Below, piece after piece: positions 15,075-24,126 of a stretch of 30,740 nt of DNA. The stretch lies in assembly GCA_964570105.1 (NCBI GenBank), contig CAZMWM010000009.1, forward strand, positions 1 to 30,740, given 5' to 3'. Origin of the DNA: SIG673 sp964570105. Its GTDB lineage: Bacteria > Bacillota > Clostridia > Oscillospirales > CAG-272. Numbering within the stretch: position 1 is the first letter of the stretch; every line of letters starts with the position of its first letter. A program made the translations under genes and the position numbers. The notes beneath the pieces are model-generated. The model searched no databases, had not been told where the DNA came from, and was given only the letters and a program-made list of their open reading frames with translations.

Positions 15075-16436
15075 ATGATACTCAAGCTTGGGAGTCCGAG
15101 TGAAAAACAAAAGCTCTTTTTGAGCGACAGGCACGCAGTGGTCGGTTACGGCGGTGCTCGCGGCGGAGGAAAATCCTGGGCTGTGCGCACGAAGGCTGTT
15201 ATAATGGCGTTGGCGCACGACGGTATCAAGCAGTTGATAGTTCGGCGCACGTATCCGGAGCTTACTAACAATCATATACTTCCGCTTCGGCGTCAGCTGA
15301 ACGGTCTTGTTAAATACAACGACCGCGACAAGCGATTGGTGTTTGAAAACGGCTCGGCGATAAGCTTCGGCTATTGCGCCGGGGATGCGGATCTGCTCAG
15401 GTATCAAGGTCAGGAATACGATATCGTGTACATAGACGAGGCTACTCAGCTGACGGAGCTTCAGATCGGTGTGCTTCGCGCGTGCATAAGGGGCGTCAAC
15501 CGTTTTCCGAAACGCCTGTACCTCACCTGCAATCCCGGCGGAGTGGGGCACGCTTACATCAAGAGGATATTTATCGACCGTCGGTACGTTGACGGGGAGC
15601 GCCCCGAGGATTATTCGTTCATACAGGCGCTTGTGACCGATAACGCCGCGCTTTGCCGCGAACAGCCGCAATATCTTGAGCAGCTCGACGCGCTTCCGGA
15701 AGGGCTTCGGCGTGCTTGGCGCGACGGTGATTGGGATGCTTGCGAGGGAGCGTATTTTTCGGAATTCAGGCGCGAGAAGCACGTGGTGGAGCCGTTTGCT
15801 ATACCGGATACGTGGCGCCGATTTAGGGCGTTCGATTATGGGCTTGACTGCTTTGCGTGCCTTTGGGTAGCCGTGGACGGCTCGGGGTGCGTTTACGTTT
15901 ATCGGGAGCTTTCCCGCGGAGGGCTTGGAATATCCGAAGCCGCCGAGGCGGCTATCGGTATGACGCCGAGCGGTGAGCGCATCTACTGCACGTACGCACC
16001 GCCCGATATGTGGTCACGCTCGCAGGAGAGCGGTAAGGAGAAGGCGGAGCTTTTCAGACGTGCCGGGCTTGCGGGCATCGTCAAAACGTCCGGCGATCGC
16101 GAAGCCGGTTGGCTCTGCGTGAAGGAGCTTTTGCGTTTGGGTGTCGACGGAGAGCCGAGACTGAAGATATTCTCGTCCTGCCGTGAGCTTATAAGGTGTC
16201 TGCCTCTGCTTCAGGTGGATATGCGCTGTCCGACGGATTGCGCGGTGGAGCCGCACGATATAACGCATATTCCCGATGCGCTCCGTTACTTTGCGGTATC
16301 ACGCGCAAGAGCCGCGTCTCTTCCGAGCGTTAAGGACGTTCGCAGGCGCTGGACGGAGGATATGCGCTCGGATTATTACGGTGCGGATGATGAGGAGAGG
16401 GAGATGATGAGAAAAAGATGGGGAGATCCCGATTAA
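15075..16436 (+). CDS. terL: Terminase large subunit (packaging ATPase-nuclease)
   Basis: This 453-aa protein is the ATP-driven DNA translocase and headful/cos nuclease of the packaging motor. The Walker A motif is GARGGGKS (27-34, Lys33) and the Walker B motif is VYIDE (118-122), followed by ATQ. TCNPGG (about 151-156) is the coupling motif region. The RNase H-like nuclease domain begins at FDYG (Asp254) and continues to PHDITHIPDALRY (Asp395, Asp401). All catalytic acidic residues I can assign are present, so the enzyme looks functional. The start has GGGGAGG 5 nt upstream. Length is normal for the family. Confidence 0.93.
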   Translation: MILKLGSPSEKQKLFLSDRHAVVGYGGARGGGKSWAVRTKAVIMALAHDGIKQLIVRRTYPELTNNHILPLRRQLNGLVKYNDRDKRLVFENGSAISFGYCAGDADLLRYQGQEYDIVYIDEATQLTELQIGVLRACIRGVNRFPKRLYLTCNPGGVGHAYIKRIFIDRRYVDGERPEDYSFIQALVTDNAALCREQPQYLEQLDALPEGLRRAWRDGDWDACEGAYFSEFRREKHVVEPFAIPDTWRRFRAFDYGLDCFACLWVAVDGSGCVYVYRELSRGGLGISEAAEAAIGMTPSGERIYCTYAPPDMWSRSQESGKEKAELFRRAGLAGIVKTSGDREAGWLCVKELLRLGVDGEPRLKIFSSCRELIRCLPLLQVDMRCPTDCAVEPHDITHIPDALRYFAVSRARAASLPSVKDVRRRWTEDMRSDYYGADDEEREMMRKRWGDPD

Positions 16437-16452
16437 AAGAAAGGAAGAAGAT

Positions 16453-18207
16453 ATGAGGATAGAAGGAGATAAGCTCAGATACATATCGGAGCTTTACGCG
16501 TCCGCCTTGAGTGCTGTCGAGGAGGCGCACAGTGATTTCGCGAAATATCGCGCGCAGTACGGCGGCGACGGAGGTGTGGACGGCTCGAACGAACGTGCCG
16601 CTTTCGTTCGTAACATCACATATGAGATAATCGAGTCGCAGGTGTCGACCGTGATACCGAAGGCAAAGGTGGAAGCGGGTGTATATTCGCCGGAGAACGA
16701 GAGACGTGCTATGTTGATCGAGCGCATCTGCGAGAAGCTCAGAAACAGGATAGACTTTGAAAGGATAAACGATCTTACAGAGCGCGACACCACGGTGACC
16801 GGAGCTTCCGTTTACCTTGTTGAATGGGATGACAGGTTGATCGGTCAGCACGGCACGCGCGGAGACGTCTGCATCTCCGCCGTGGCTCCCGAGGATCTCA
16901 TTCCTCAGCCGGGGCGGTACAGGATATGCGATATGGATTATTGCTTTATACGCTCGCGCACCACTCGCAGAGACGTATGCGAGCGGTACGGAGTCTCGCC
17001 TGAGCTTTCGATGAGCCTTGAGACTATGGAGGACAGGCTCGGTACGGACGGGGAGACTGTGGAGCTTGTGACGTGCTTTTATTACGACGCTGACGGCAGA
17101 CTATCGAAATTCATATTCAGCGGCGACACCGTGCTTGAGGATATAGAGAATTACTATGCGAGGAAAAGGCGCATCTGCTCGCACTGCGGTCTCGGAGAGC
17201 GGCATTGTGTTTGCGAGGAGCCGAAATTCGTGCTTACCGACGAGATGAGGGAGCATATCAGCGCGGCTCTGCTCGCGGACGGCGATACATCCCAAAGCGG
17301 TGCGGGATACGTTGATATCCCGTGGTATATTCCCCGGGAAATGCCGATAGTGATACGCACGAATATAACGAGATCAGACCGTTGGTACGGTCAGAGCGAC
17401 TGCGAGTTCATAAGACCGTATCAGCAGGAGATCAACAAGCTTGAGAGCAGGATACATTCCAAGCTCATAAGCTCATCCGTGATACCCGTGCTTCCTGCCG
17501 ACTCGGAGCTGAGATTGGATAATTCGATAAATGCACGGGTGTTGCGTCTGCGCGAGGGTGAGGATCGCGGTCAGTACGGCGTCATCGATACCTCGGTGGA
17601 TATAACGCAGGAGCTTCAAAATGTCGAAAGAGTTTACGATATGGCGAAGAAAGCTATGGGAATTACCGCGTCGTTTCAAGGACAGGCGGACAGTACCGCC
17701 CTCTCGGGCAAAGCCAAGCAGATACAGGTAGACCAATCGGCGGGCAGAATGGCGTCAAAACGGGTGATGAAGCAAGTCGCATTTGCAGAGATGGACAGAT
17801 TGATATTTGAGCTGTATCTCGCGTATGCCGATGAGCCGCGAAGCGTTTCTTATACCGACGCTTTCGGTCGCACCCGTACGGAGAGCTTCAACAGATATTC
17901 CTTTGTGCGTCGCGATGCGGACACGGGAGAATATTATTACGACGACAATTATCTGTTCTCCGCGGACGATGCGAACGAGGTGGAGACCGAGCGCAGACGG
18001 CTTGCGGTTGAATGCATTGATTTTTTCAAGAACGGTATATTCGGAGACTGCTCCGACGTTGCGTCTATACGGCGTTTCTGGCAGTGTCTTGAGAGATTGA
18101 AGCATCCGCTCGGGCGATTTAATGCGGAATACTATAAGGAACTGTCGGGGGAGCCGTGGTCTGCACTGCAAGGTGAGCTGCAAAATACGGCGCGGTCACA
18201 GCCGTGA
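16453..18207 (+). CDS. Portal protein with a zinc-knuckle-like insertion
   Basis: This 584-aa protein immediately follows TerL and has the composition and length of P22-like portal proteins. It would form the dodecameric DNA gateway at one vertex and docks terminase, then the tail. The N-terminal helical region (about 1-110), a beta/alpha body and the helical C-terminal part fit the family pattern (VRNITYEIIESQV, NKLESRIHSKLISSSV, ALSGKAKQIQVDQSAG). An unusual Cys-rich insert lies at 242-254 (CSHCGLGERHCVC), a likely zinc-binding knuckle. The ribosome binding site is AAAGGAAGAAG. Assignment rests on context plus pattern, not a search. Confidence 0.85.
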   Translation: MRIEGDKLRYISELYASALSAVEEAHSDFAKYRAQYGGDGGVDGSNERAAFVRNITYEIIESQVSTVIPKAKVEAGVYSPENERRAMLIERICEKLRNRIDFERINDLTERDTTVTGASVYLVEWDDRLIGQHGTRGDVCISAVAPEDLIPQPGRYRICDMDYCFIRSRTTRRDVCERYGVSPELSMSLETMEDRLGTDGETVELVTCFYYDADGRLSKFIFSGDTVLEDIENYYARKRRICSHCGLGERHCVCEEPKFVLTDEMREHISAALLADGDTSQSGAGYVDIPWYIPREMPIVIRTNITRSDRWYGQSDCEFIRPYQQEINKLESRIHSKLISSSVIPVLPADSELRLDNSINARVLRLREGEDRGQYGVIDTSVDITQELQNVERVYDMAKKAMGITASFQGQADSTALSGKAKQIQVDQSAGRMASKRVMKQVAFAEMDRLIFELYLAYADEPRSVSYTDAFGRTRTESFNRYSFVRRDADTGEYYYDDNYLFSADDANEVETERRRLAVECIDFFKNGIFGDCSDVASIRRFWQCLERLKHPLGRFNAEYYKELSGEPWSALQGELQNTARSQP

Positions 18208-18221
18208 AAGGAGGTGATGTG

Positions 18222-18377
18222 ATGAAAAGAAAGTCTCAAGGCGACGCGCGTTATTCAGACAGTGTGCGCGGAGCTGCCTATGTGAGTGCCTCTCCAAGGT
18301 CGGTGAGGGGGAACGGAGTGCACTCTACTAAGGTAGTCGGCGGAGATCTGCGCTCTAAGGGCGCAGGGAAAAGGTAA
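18222..18377 (+). CDS. Small basic peptide between portal and scaffold (51 aa)
   Basis: A 51-codon frame begins MKRKSQGDARYSDS and ends LRSKGAGKR. It has a near-perfect ribosome binding site (AAAGGAGGTGATG) and starts 15 nt after the portal stop. The product is very basic (Arg/Lys-rich) and Ser/Gly-rich, with no hydrophobic core, suggesting a nucleic-acid-associated or head-minor peptide. Alternatively the segment may be part of the structured leader of the scaffold gene. I do not recognise it. Confidence 0.5.
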   Translation: MKRKSQGDARYSDSVRGAAYVSASPRSVRGNGVHSTKVVGGDLRSKGAGKR

Positions 18378-18548
18378 GCCGCCACGCACCGAGACGGTGG
18401 GGGCAAAACGCGATATCGGCGTATCGCGTTTCGGCTCCGCTAAGTGGGTGAAAGGTCGAATGACGCGGTAAAACGCCGAGATCGCGTTTGTTTTGACTTA
18501 TCATCCTTCTCGGTGAGATCACAAAAAAGAAAAGGAGGGAAACAAAAA
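18378..18548 (+). promoter_or_regulatory. Structured leader of the scaffold gene, attenuator-like
   Basis: This segment holds three hairpins: CACCG/CGGTG (18387-18399), a perfect 10-bp stem AAACGCGATA/TATCGCGTTT (18406-18431), and AAACGC/GCGTTT (18471-18489) followed by GTTTTG. The arms of the second and third share sequence, so they can also pair with each other and form alternative folds. It ends with the scaffold ribosome binding site. The T-rich tail makes the third hairpin terminator-like but weak. Confidence 0.5.
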
Positions 18549-19073
18549 ATGGAGATCGGAGAAAAGGTCGGATCCGCCGTGAACGAGGTGGAGAACGGTG
18601 GGGAGAGCGAGCGTGCGGAGGAAAAAGATATTGCGCGACTCGCCGGCACCACCGACGGGGACGGTGTCGAGAAAGAGCAGGCGAGTGATGCTTACAGCGA
18701 GGAGGACGAGCTTCGCGAGATCAATGAGATATGCGGAGCCGATCTCAGCGCGCTTGAGGAGCTTCCAAATCACGAAAGATATCTTAAGCTCAGAGCAAGC
18801 GGTCTGCTTTCGGTGAAGGAAGCGCTTTACGCGGTAAATTCCGGGAAATTACCGCGCCGTTCCGAAAAGGGCGGCACTTGCGAGGTCGGAACTTATGATG
18901 TCGGCACGGAGCGTGACGATACGAGAGGGCATCTATCCTCCGTAAGGAACAAGGAGTCGGGCGGCGAGGTCTTTACGAGAGCGGAACGCGAGGAGCTTGC
19001 TCTTTGGGGCATCGAGTCCACCGGTGCGGAGCTTGAGAGGCTCTGGAGACGCGCCGGTATGAGGAACGGTTGA
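18549..19073 (+). CDS. Probable scaffolding protein (174 aa)
   Basis: This is an acidic, Glu-rich, low-hydrophobicity protein with predicted helices and a more basic C-terminal end (ELERLWRRAGMRNG). It sits between portal and capsid genes, the standard place for an assembly scaffold. Scaffolds direct coat protein into procapsids and then leave. I chose the ATG at 18549 because AAAGGAGGG lies upstream; an in-frame ATG at 18444 would lie inside the structured leader. The sequence itself carries no diagnostic motif, so the call is mostly positional. Confidence 0.6.
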   Translation: MEIGEKVGSAVNEVENGGESERAEEKDIARLAGTTDGDGVEKEQASDAYSEEDELREINEICGADLSALEELPNHERYLKLRASGLLSVKEALYAVNSGKLPRRSEKGGTCEVGTYDVGTERDDTRGHLSSVRNKESGGEVFTRAEREELALWGIESTGAELERLWRRAGMRNG

Positions 19074-19122
19074 CCGCCGTATAAATAAGGTCAAAAACAA
19101 AAAAGAGAAAGGAATCGAAAAT

Positions 19123-20214
19123 ATGGCATATATGTACACGGGAAACGTCGGTTATTCAGCCGATGTAAATGCATCGATCGGTAAATTTGACCGACCGATA
19201 AGAATGTTGATCGAGGAGGAGAGCGATCTTTGCCGCAAGCAAGGAAGATACGATAAGCTTATCTACAACGTGGTAAATTCCGATAGATTTGCCGAAGCGT
19301 ACTTCCTTGAGAACGAGCTTGGACTGCTTTCAGCCGTCGACGAGGGGGCTGCCGGTGAGGAGCTTTCTTCAAAGGAGGTGGCGAAATATTATGTTGAGCA
19401 CACCGAATTTAAGGGTGACTGCATCATAAACAAGACGCTTATCGAGGACAGCAACCGCAACGAGATAGCCAAGCGGGTACGCAAGCTGATACGTTCGTAT
19501 TGGCTTACGAGATACGAATTTGCTCAAAAGGCGCTCTATAAAGGTCTGGAGGGTGAGATGAGCTTTGCCGGCAAGAGCTTTGAGCTTAAAACGGCTGACG
19601 GAAGATCTCTTTTCAACAAGGCGCATACCTACGGTGTCGGAGCCGATGCCGGCGTGCAGTCAAATAATTATTATTACGCGAACAGCTCGCCTGTGGACTC
19701 CGATATGATAGCTGAGCTTATGTCGGCTATGGCGGTGCAGGGCAGGCAGATGAGGAGCGAGAACGGCACTCCGCTCGGTTATACCTTCAACAAGATATTC
19801 ATACCCGGAAACCGTTGGGCGCTCGAGGGTGCGGTCAGACGTGCGATAGGAACTCAATATCAGCCCGGAGGCTCGGATAACGACATAAACGTCATCGCCG
19901 GCGGTTGGCAATTGGTCGTCCTGCCGCTCTGGGAGTCCGACACCGACAGGTTCATACTTGAGTCGGACGAGTCCAATAAATACAATTGCGGCTCGATGTT
20001 TTACGACCGCACGCCTTTCCAGATAACCAGAAACGATCAGTTCGACCGTAACGATAACGTTCTTTTGCACGGAAGGGCGAGAATGAGCGTGGTGCACAAT
20101 TCGTACAAGCATCTTATGATGTGCTCGATCGTCGGCAAGTCCGGCTCCGCGTACGACGCGGCAAGCTCGGAGGGTGTTGACAGCGTGGGCGCGGCTACGG
20201 AGATAAAGCTCTGA
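19123..20214 (+). CDS. Major capsid protein (probable HK97 fold)
   Basis: This 363-aa protein follows portal and scaffold and is translated from a strong AGAAAGGAA site. It is a mixed alpha/beta protein with a segment typical of coat proteins (GKSFELKTADGRSLFNKAHT, about 150-170) and a beta-rich C-terminal half (NDINVIAGGWQLVVLPLW). It would form the shell of the head. No separate protease gene is present, so maturation by cleavage seems unlikely. The frame is intact. Identification is by order, size and pattern. Confidence 0.8.
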   Translation: MAYMYTGNVGYSADVNASIGKFDRPIRMLIEEESDLCRKQGRYDKLIYNVVNSDRFAEAYFLENELGLLSAVDEGAAGEELSSKEVAKYYVEHTEFKGDCIINKTLIEDSNRNEIAKRVRKLIRSYWLTRYEFAQKALYKGLEGEMSFAGKSFELKTADGRSLFNKAHTYGVGADAGVQSNNYYYANSSPVDSDMIAELMSAMAVQGRQMRSENGTPLGYTFNKIFIPGNRWALEGAVRRAIGTQYQPGGSDNDINVIAGGWQLVVLPLWESDTDRFILESDESNKYNCGSMFYDRTPFQITRNDQFDRNDNVLLHGRARMSVVHNSYKHLMMCSIVGKSGSAYDAASSEGVDSVGAATEIKL

Positions 20215-20215
20215 T

Positions 20216-20809
20216 ATGAACGGATACGAACTTAAAAAAACGGTGTGCGCACTTGGATTCAATTCCGCGCTTCCGAATGATGAATCCTTCTTTGACGCGG
20301 CAAATCTCGCACAATTGCGCCTTAATGCGATACTTCCGAGAAAGGAAACGGTCGAGCTTGGCGCTGTCCCTTCCTTGTCTGCGGATCGCAGAGCCGTTGG
20401 GAAAGAGCTTTTCGACGGTCAGTCTACACACGGCTCGTTCGAGATGCAGAACGGCAGGCTTCGGTACGATATGTCGGGCGAGCCGGGATTTGTCGCGATA
20501 AGCCGAGTTTGGGGCGGTGGATACGACGTATCCGGAAGCTCGGTGCTCGTGCCCTTGGGCGCTCGGGGCGCATATACGGTAGAGTATATACGTGCTCCGA
20601 GAAGGTTGACGCCCGACTGTATGAAGGAGGAGCTGGATGTGGATCCGTTGCTTACAGAGCTGATGCCGCTTCTGTGCGCATATTACGTCTGGCTGGAGGA
20701 CGAGCCGAGCAAGGCTGAGGAATACCGAAAGGAGTTTGACGTGGCGCTTGAAGGTATCTTGCGGCTCAGGCGCGCCCGATGCGAGAGCGTTGGGAGCAAC
20801 GGCTGGTGA
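20216..20809 (+). CDS. Head-tail adaptor protein (197 aa)
   Basis: It starts one base after the capsid stop codon. The C-terminal helix region (LLTELMPLLCAYYVWLEDEP then an acidic/basic helix) is the pattern of connector or adaptor proteins that ring the underside of the portal in short-tailed phages (roles of P22 gp4 or T7 gp11). The N-terminal half is polar with a possible beta subdomain (YDVSGSSVLVPLG). It lies just before the nozzle-like gene, in line with this role. Assignment is by context and pattern. Confidence 0.65.
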   Translation: MNGYELKKTVCALGFNSALPNDESFFDAANLAQLRLNAILPRKETVELGAVPSLSADRRAVGKELFDGQSTHGSFEMQNGRLRYDMSGEPGFVAISRVWGGGYDVSGSSVLVPLGARGAYTVEYIRAPRRLTPDCMKEELDVDPLLTELMPLLCAYYVWLEDEPSKAEEYRKEFDVALEGILRLRRARCESVGSNGW

Positions 20810-20915
20810 TATCTCCCCGAGGGGACGGTGAGAGCGGAATGGCTTGCTGTCCCTCGGGCGGTGCTCGGATATGCTCTTGGGGAAAACGGAAAAGCTTATG
20901 GGAAGGAGAAGAGTA

Positions 20916-23900
20916 GTGGCTGACGGAAACAAATACAAAAAAGGTCTTGAAGGGCGCGGCGGCGTTTACTGTCGGGAGCTTGGGGAGCTTTCGACCGAGC
21001 GGTTGGCTTGCACGCGTAATATGTGGAGAGATCACGGTGCATCCGACCGTGAGGATGTCGCGGAGAGCAGAGCGGCGCTCGTGACCGCGCCCGGGTACAG
21101 GAGGATATTTTCGGCGTCCGGAAAGAAGATATACGGTGTGCACCCTTTTAGCGGCGCGGACGGAACGGAGTATCTCGCTATCCACGCCGGGGACGACTTA
21201 TACCGCATTCCGCCGGAGCTTGCGGAGGGGCTTGGGAGTGATATATCTGCTTATCTTGTCGGCTCCGGAATGGCGGAGAGGCGTTCGCAGGCGTTTGAAT
21301 TTGGGGGAGAGCTGTATATCCTTGACGGGGAAAGATATTACGTGCTCGGTGCGGTCGGAAGGCTTCGCGCGGTGGAGGATGAGGCGTACGTTCCGATAAC
21401 GTATCTTGACAACAGTGTGCTTGAAGCTCGCAATATGCTCTCGCGCGATTTTATCAACCGTTACACCGGAAAGAACGTTAACGCTCCCGGTTACGGCTGG
21501 AAATATGCAAAAAGGCATAGCAGTGACGGCTCGTGTTACGCGAGCATCATCGGTCTCGAGTGCACGCCGGCAGATATGAGATACGCGTATATACCGCAGA
21601 TTGTATATATCGACGGGGAGAGCGAGCCGCTTCGTGTGTTGAGCTATGAAAACAGCGCTTTTGAGGCGCTCAGCGAGACGGTACAGCTCGTTTGCGATGC
21701 TCCGCTCGATTTTGCGGAGTACAGTCTCGGGAGGATGTCGAGCCTTGAAAGGGTGGTGCTGAGATCACCCGATGCGAGCTTTGCCTTTAACGCTTGCGAT
21801 TTCAATAACGGTGGGAAAGGCGTTGCGGGCAGTGCTCCCTTGAAGGAGCTTTGGACGAACGCTACACTGTACTACGATGGCGCTGAGCATGCGTATTCGC
21901 ATTCCGAATACGGTATATGCTCCTCGTCCGAGAGCGTTACCGTATACGCCTCTCAGGGCACCGATATGTGGTACGGAAGCTCGGGGGCGTGGTGCCCGAC
22001 GAGGACGCGCACGGTCTACGGCGTAAGGTTTTACGAGGGCGTCACGTCCGGATGCATCGAGCTTATGGGGGCGAGCGACGTTAGCGCCGTGAACAGCGGC
22101 GGAGAGGGTATCGTCGGGATCGATGAGATCTCGGGTGGGTACAGGGTACGGTTTTCGGATGATCGTGCATATACCCATTGCACCCTCGCCTTCAAAGGAG
22201 CAAAGGGCGAGAACGCTATGTACTGTATACTTTTGCGCGATGTAAAGAACGGTATGACCAACGACGAGCGGCAGGAAAAGTCCTCATATTTCTTACGCGA
22301 ATACACAAGCGAGATCGTCGGAGTGGAGATCGACGGTCGGGCAAGGGAATACGCGCGCGATGGGGAGAGGGGACACGTGCTCGTAACGCTTTTTCCGAGC
22401 GACAAGGGCAAAACGTTGGATATCCGCGGAAGGGGCGACATTCGGCTATCGGCTGAAAGTACATATTTTCCCGACATACCGGATATATACGACAAAGGCG
22501 CACCCGCGGAGCTTGCGACGAGCGCGATGATCGACCGCTGTACCGTCTGCTGTCGGTTTGACGGGAAGGTGTTCTTTACCGGAGCGCCGGAGCTTCCGAA
22601 TACCGTGTTCTATACCTCGACCGATATGAACGGTGTGGAAAGGGCGGCGTATATAGGTGTTTACAATTTCTTTAACGTCGGCGGAGGCACGGAGCGCAAT
22701 AACGCTATGCTCGCCATCTCTGAAAGGCTTGCGGTCTTTAAGGACGGCTCGTCTGACGCCGATGTATACTATTACCGAGGTAAGGACACCAATGTCGCGG
22801 ATATTTATTCGCTCCGTCCGCGGTATTATATCGCCGTCGGGAGCGTTCACACCTCGCCGTGCGTCGGTGAGGTAGGGATGCTTGAAGGAGTGCCGATATA
22901 TCTCTCTGAGGATGGAGTGAAATGCATCACCGGAAGTCTCGGATATATCGAGTCTCGGGTGCAGAGCCGCTCGCGACAGATCACAGGCGGGCTGCGGGGG
23001 CTTGGTCGGGATGCCGTTATCAGGGAATGGGACGGTTATCTGTGCGTGCTCGGAAGGAACGGTGAGATGTACTTGGCGGACGGGACATCCGTCTTTAAGG
23101 ACGGCGGAACGGGCGAAAGGCAGTACGAATGGTTTTCGTGGGACGGTATCGGTACTTGGATCGGGGACAGGGCAAAGCCTGTATACAGCGAGAGCCTTTA
23201 TATATCCGCTGTGAATACCGAAAGCGGTGAGGAAGAGCAGATCGAGCTTTTTAGCGGAACGAGCGCAGAGGTGAGCGCAGGGATGTTTCCGTCCCTTCCC
23301 GAGCTGAGCTATTCGAGATTGCCGATACGGCGCGGACGCGGAGAGGTGTGTGCGGATGGCGAGATATACGGCTATTCCGTACTGTACAGCTCCGGAGTGA
23401 GATACGAGCTTGCCGACGGAGCATCGCTCGAGTGTGTTCTTGTGCGCGGCGACGGCGGAGCGTATTTTCTTTGTCCCGTGCGGCAGAGCGATGAGCGGAT
23501 AGGCGGAGAGTTCTCTCCTGCCTGTGCCCTCGCACAGCGCGGCGGAAAGCTGTATTTCGGGACGGAATGCGGCGACGTCTGCGTATTCAACACGGACAGG
23601 CGCGGATATGGGATCAACGGCGAGACGGTCGGCTCCGCTGAGCTGCTCAGCTGTTGGTACGACCGTTGCGGACACAGGTATACGAGCGGCTTTTCAACGC
23701 TCGCGGACGATTGCGGATATCCGACGCTCAAAAAATCGACAGTCCCGAAAACGCTGGTGATAAAAGCAAAGGCGTTGAGCGGCGGAGAGTTTTCGCTAAA
23801 GGCGGTGAGCGAGCGCGAGGATGTGGAGTTTTCCCAGCGATTTACCGCGTCGAACGGCTCCTTTGACGAGCTTGATATGAGCAATTTCAGCTTCGGCGGC

Positions 23901-24044
23901 GGTGGCGTGCGGATATTGGTCGCAAGCGAGAAGCTCAAGGGCTGGTGTGAAAAACAGCTCCACCTGTATTCCGACGGCTTTAGGCATCCGTTCGGGATAT
24001 ACGGTATATCGTACCTTTACACCCTTTCGGGAAAGGTGCGGTAA
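20916..24044 (+). CDS. Tail nozzle-like / stabilisation protein (1042 aa)
   Basis: This very large beta-rich protein has propeller-like repeats (FDGKVFFTGAPELPNTVFYT, then LAISERLAVFKDG), the pattern seen in short-tail nozzle proteins (role of T7 gp12 or P22 gp10). These seal the portal after packaging and guide ejection. At 1042 aa it is longer than those phage counterparts, with an extra C-terminal beta region. I chose the GTG at 20916 because GGAAGGAG lies 7 nt upstream; in-frame ATGs at 20844 and 20898 lack a good site. The gap before it carries a CCCGAGGG/CCCTCGGG stem. The function is inferred. Confidence 0.6.
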   Translation: MADGNKYKKGLEGRGGVYCRELGELSTERLACTRNMWRDHGASDREDVAESRAALVTAPGYRRIFSASGKKIYGVHPFSGADGTEYLAIHAGDDLYRIPPELAEGLGSDISAYLVGSGMAERRSQAFEFGGELYILDGERYYVLGAVGRLRAVEDEAYVPITYLDNSVLEARNMLSRDFINRYTGKNVNAPGYGWKYAKRHSSDGSCYASIIGLECTPADMRYAYIPQIVYIDGESEPLRVLSYENSAFEALSETVQLVCDAPLDFAEYSLGRMSSLERVVLRSPDASFAFNACDFNNGGKGVAGSAPLKELWTNATLYYDGAEHAYSHSEYGICSSSESVTVYASQGTDMWYGSSGAWCPTRTRTVYGVRFYEGVTSGCIELMGASDVSAVNSGGEGIVGIDEISGGYRVRFSDDRAYTHCTLAFKGAKGENAMYCILLRDVKNGMTNDERQEKSSYFLREYTSEIVGVEIDGRAREYARDGERGHVLVTLFPSDKGKTLDIRGRGDIRLSAESTYFPDIPDIYDKGAPAELATSAMIDRCTVCCRFDGKVFFTGAPELPNTVFYTSTDMNGVERAAYIGVYNFFNVGGGTERNNAMLAISERLAVFKDGSSDADVYYYRGKDTNVADIYSLRPRYYIAVGSVHTSPCVGEVGMLEGVPIYLSEDGVKCITGSLGYIESRVQSRSRQITGGLRGLGRDAVIREWDGYLCVLGRNGEMYLADGTSVFKDGGTGERQYEWFSWDGIGTWIGDRAKPVYSESLYISAVNTESGEEEQIELFSGTSAEVSAGMFPSLPELSYSRLPIRRGRGEVCADGEIYGYSVLYSSGVRYELADGASLECVLVRGDGGAYFLCPVRQSDERIGGEFSPACALAQRGGKLYFGTECGDVCVFNTDRRGYGINGETVGSAELLSCWYDRCGHRYTSGFSTLADDCGYPTLKKSTVPKTLVIKAKALSGGEFSLKAVSEREDVEFSQRFTASNGSFDELDMSNFSFGGGGVRILVASEKLKGWCEKQLHLYSDGFRHPFGIYGISYLYTLSGKVR

Positions 24045-24095
24045 GCGTCGGGTGCTATTATGCATCCGAACAAAAAATATCAACAAGAAAGGAAG

Positions 24096-24113
24096 CCTTC
24101 GCGTGTGCGAAGG
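24096..24113 (+). promoter_or_regulatory. Hairpin overlapping the ribosome binding site of the fibre-like gene
   Basis: CCTTCGC (24096-24102) pairs with GCGAAGG (24107-24113) around GTGT. The 3' arm contains the first bases of AAGGTGAT (24110-24117), the site 9 nt before the ATG. A second site, AAAGGA (24088-24093), lies before the hairpin and would be brought closer to the start if the hairpin folds. Confidence 0.5.
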
Positions 24114-24126
24114 TGATGGTCAAAAG

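Noticed and set aside
18444..18548. N-terminal extension of the scaffold protein
   Set aside because: The extension crosses hairpins and lacks a suitably spaced ribosome binding site; AAAGGAGGG directs initiation at 18549.
22446..23675. 409-codon open frame on the minus strand
   Set aside because: It is opposite the nozzle-like gene, has no ribosome binding site and reads as low-complexity Arg/His/Pro-rich sequence; it is a by-product of the high G+C codon pattern on the other strand.
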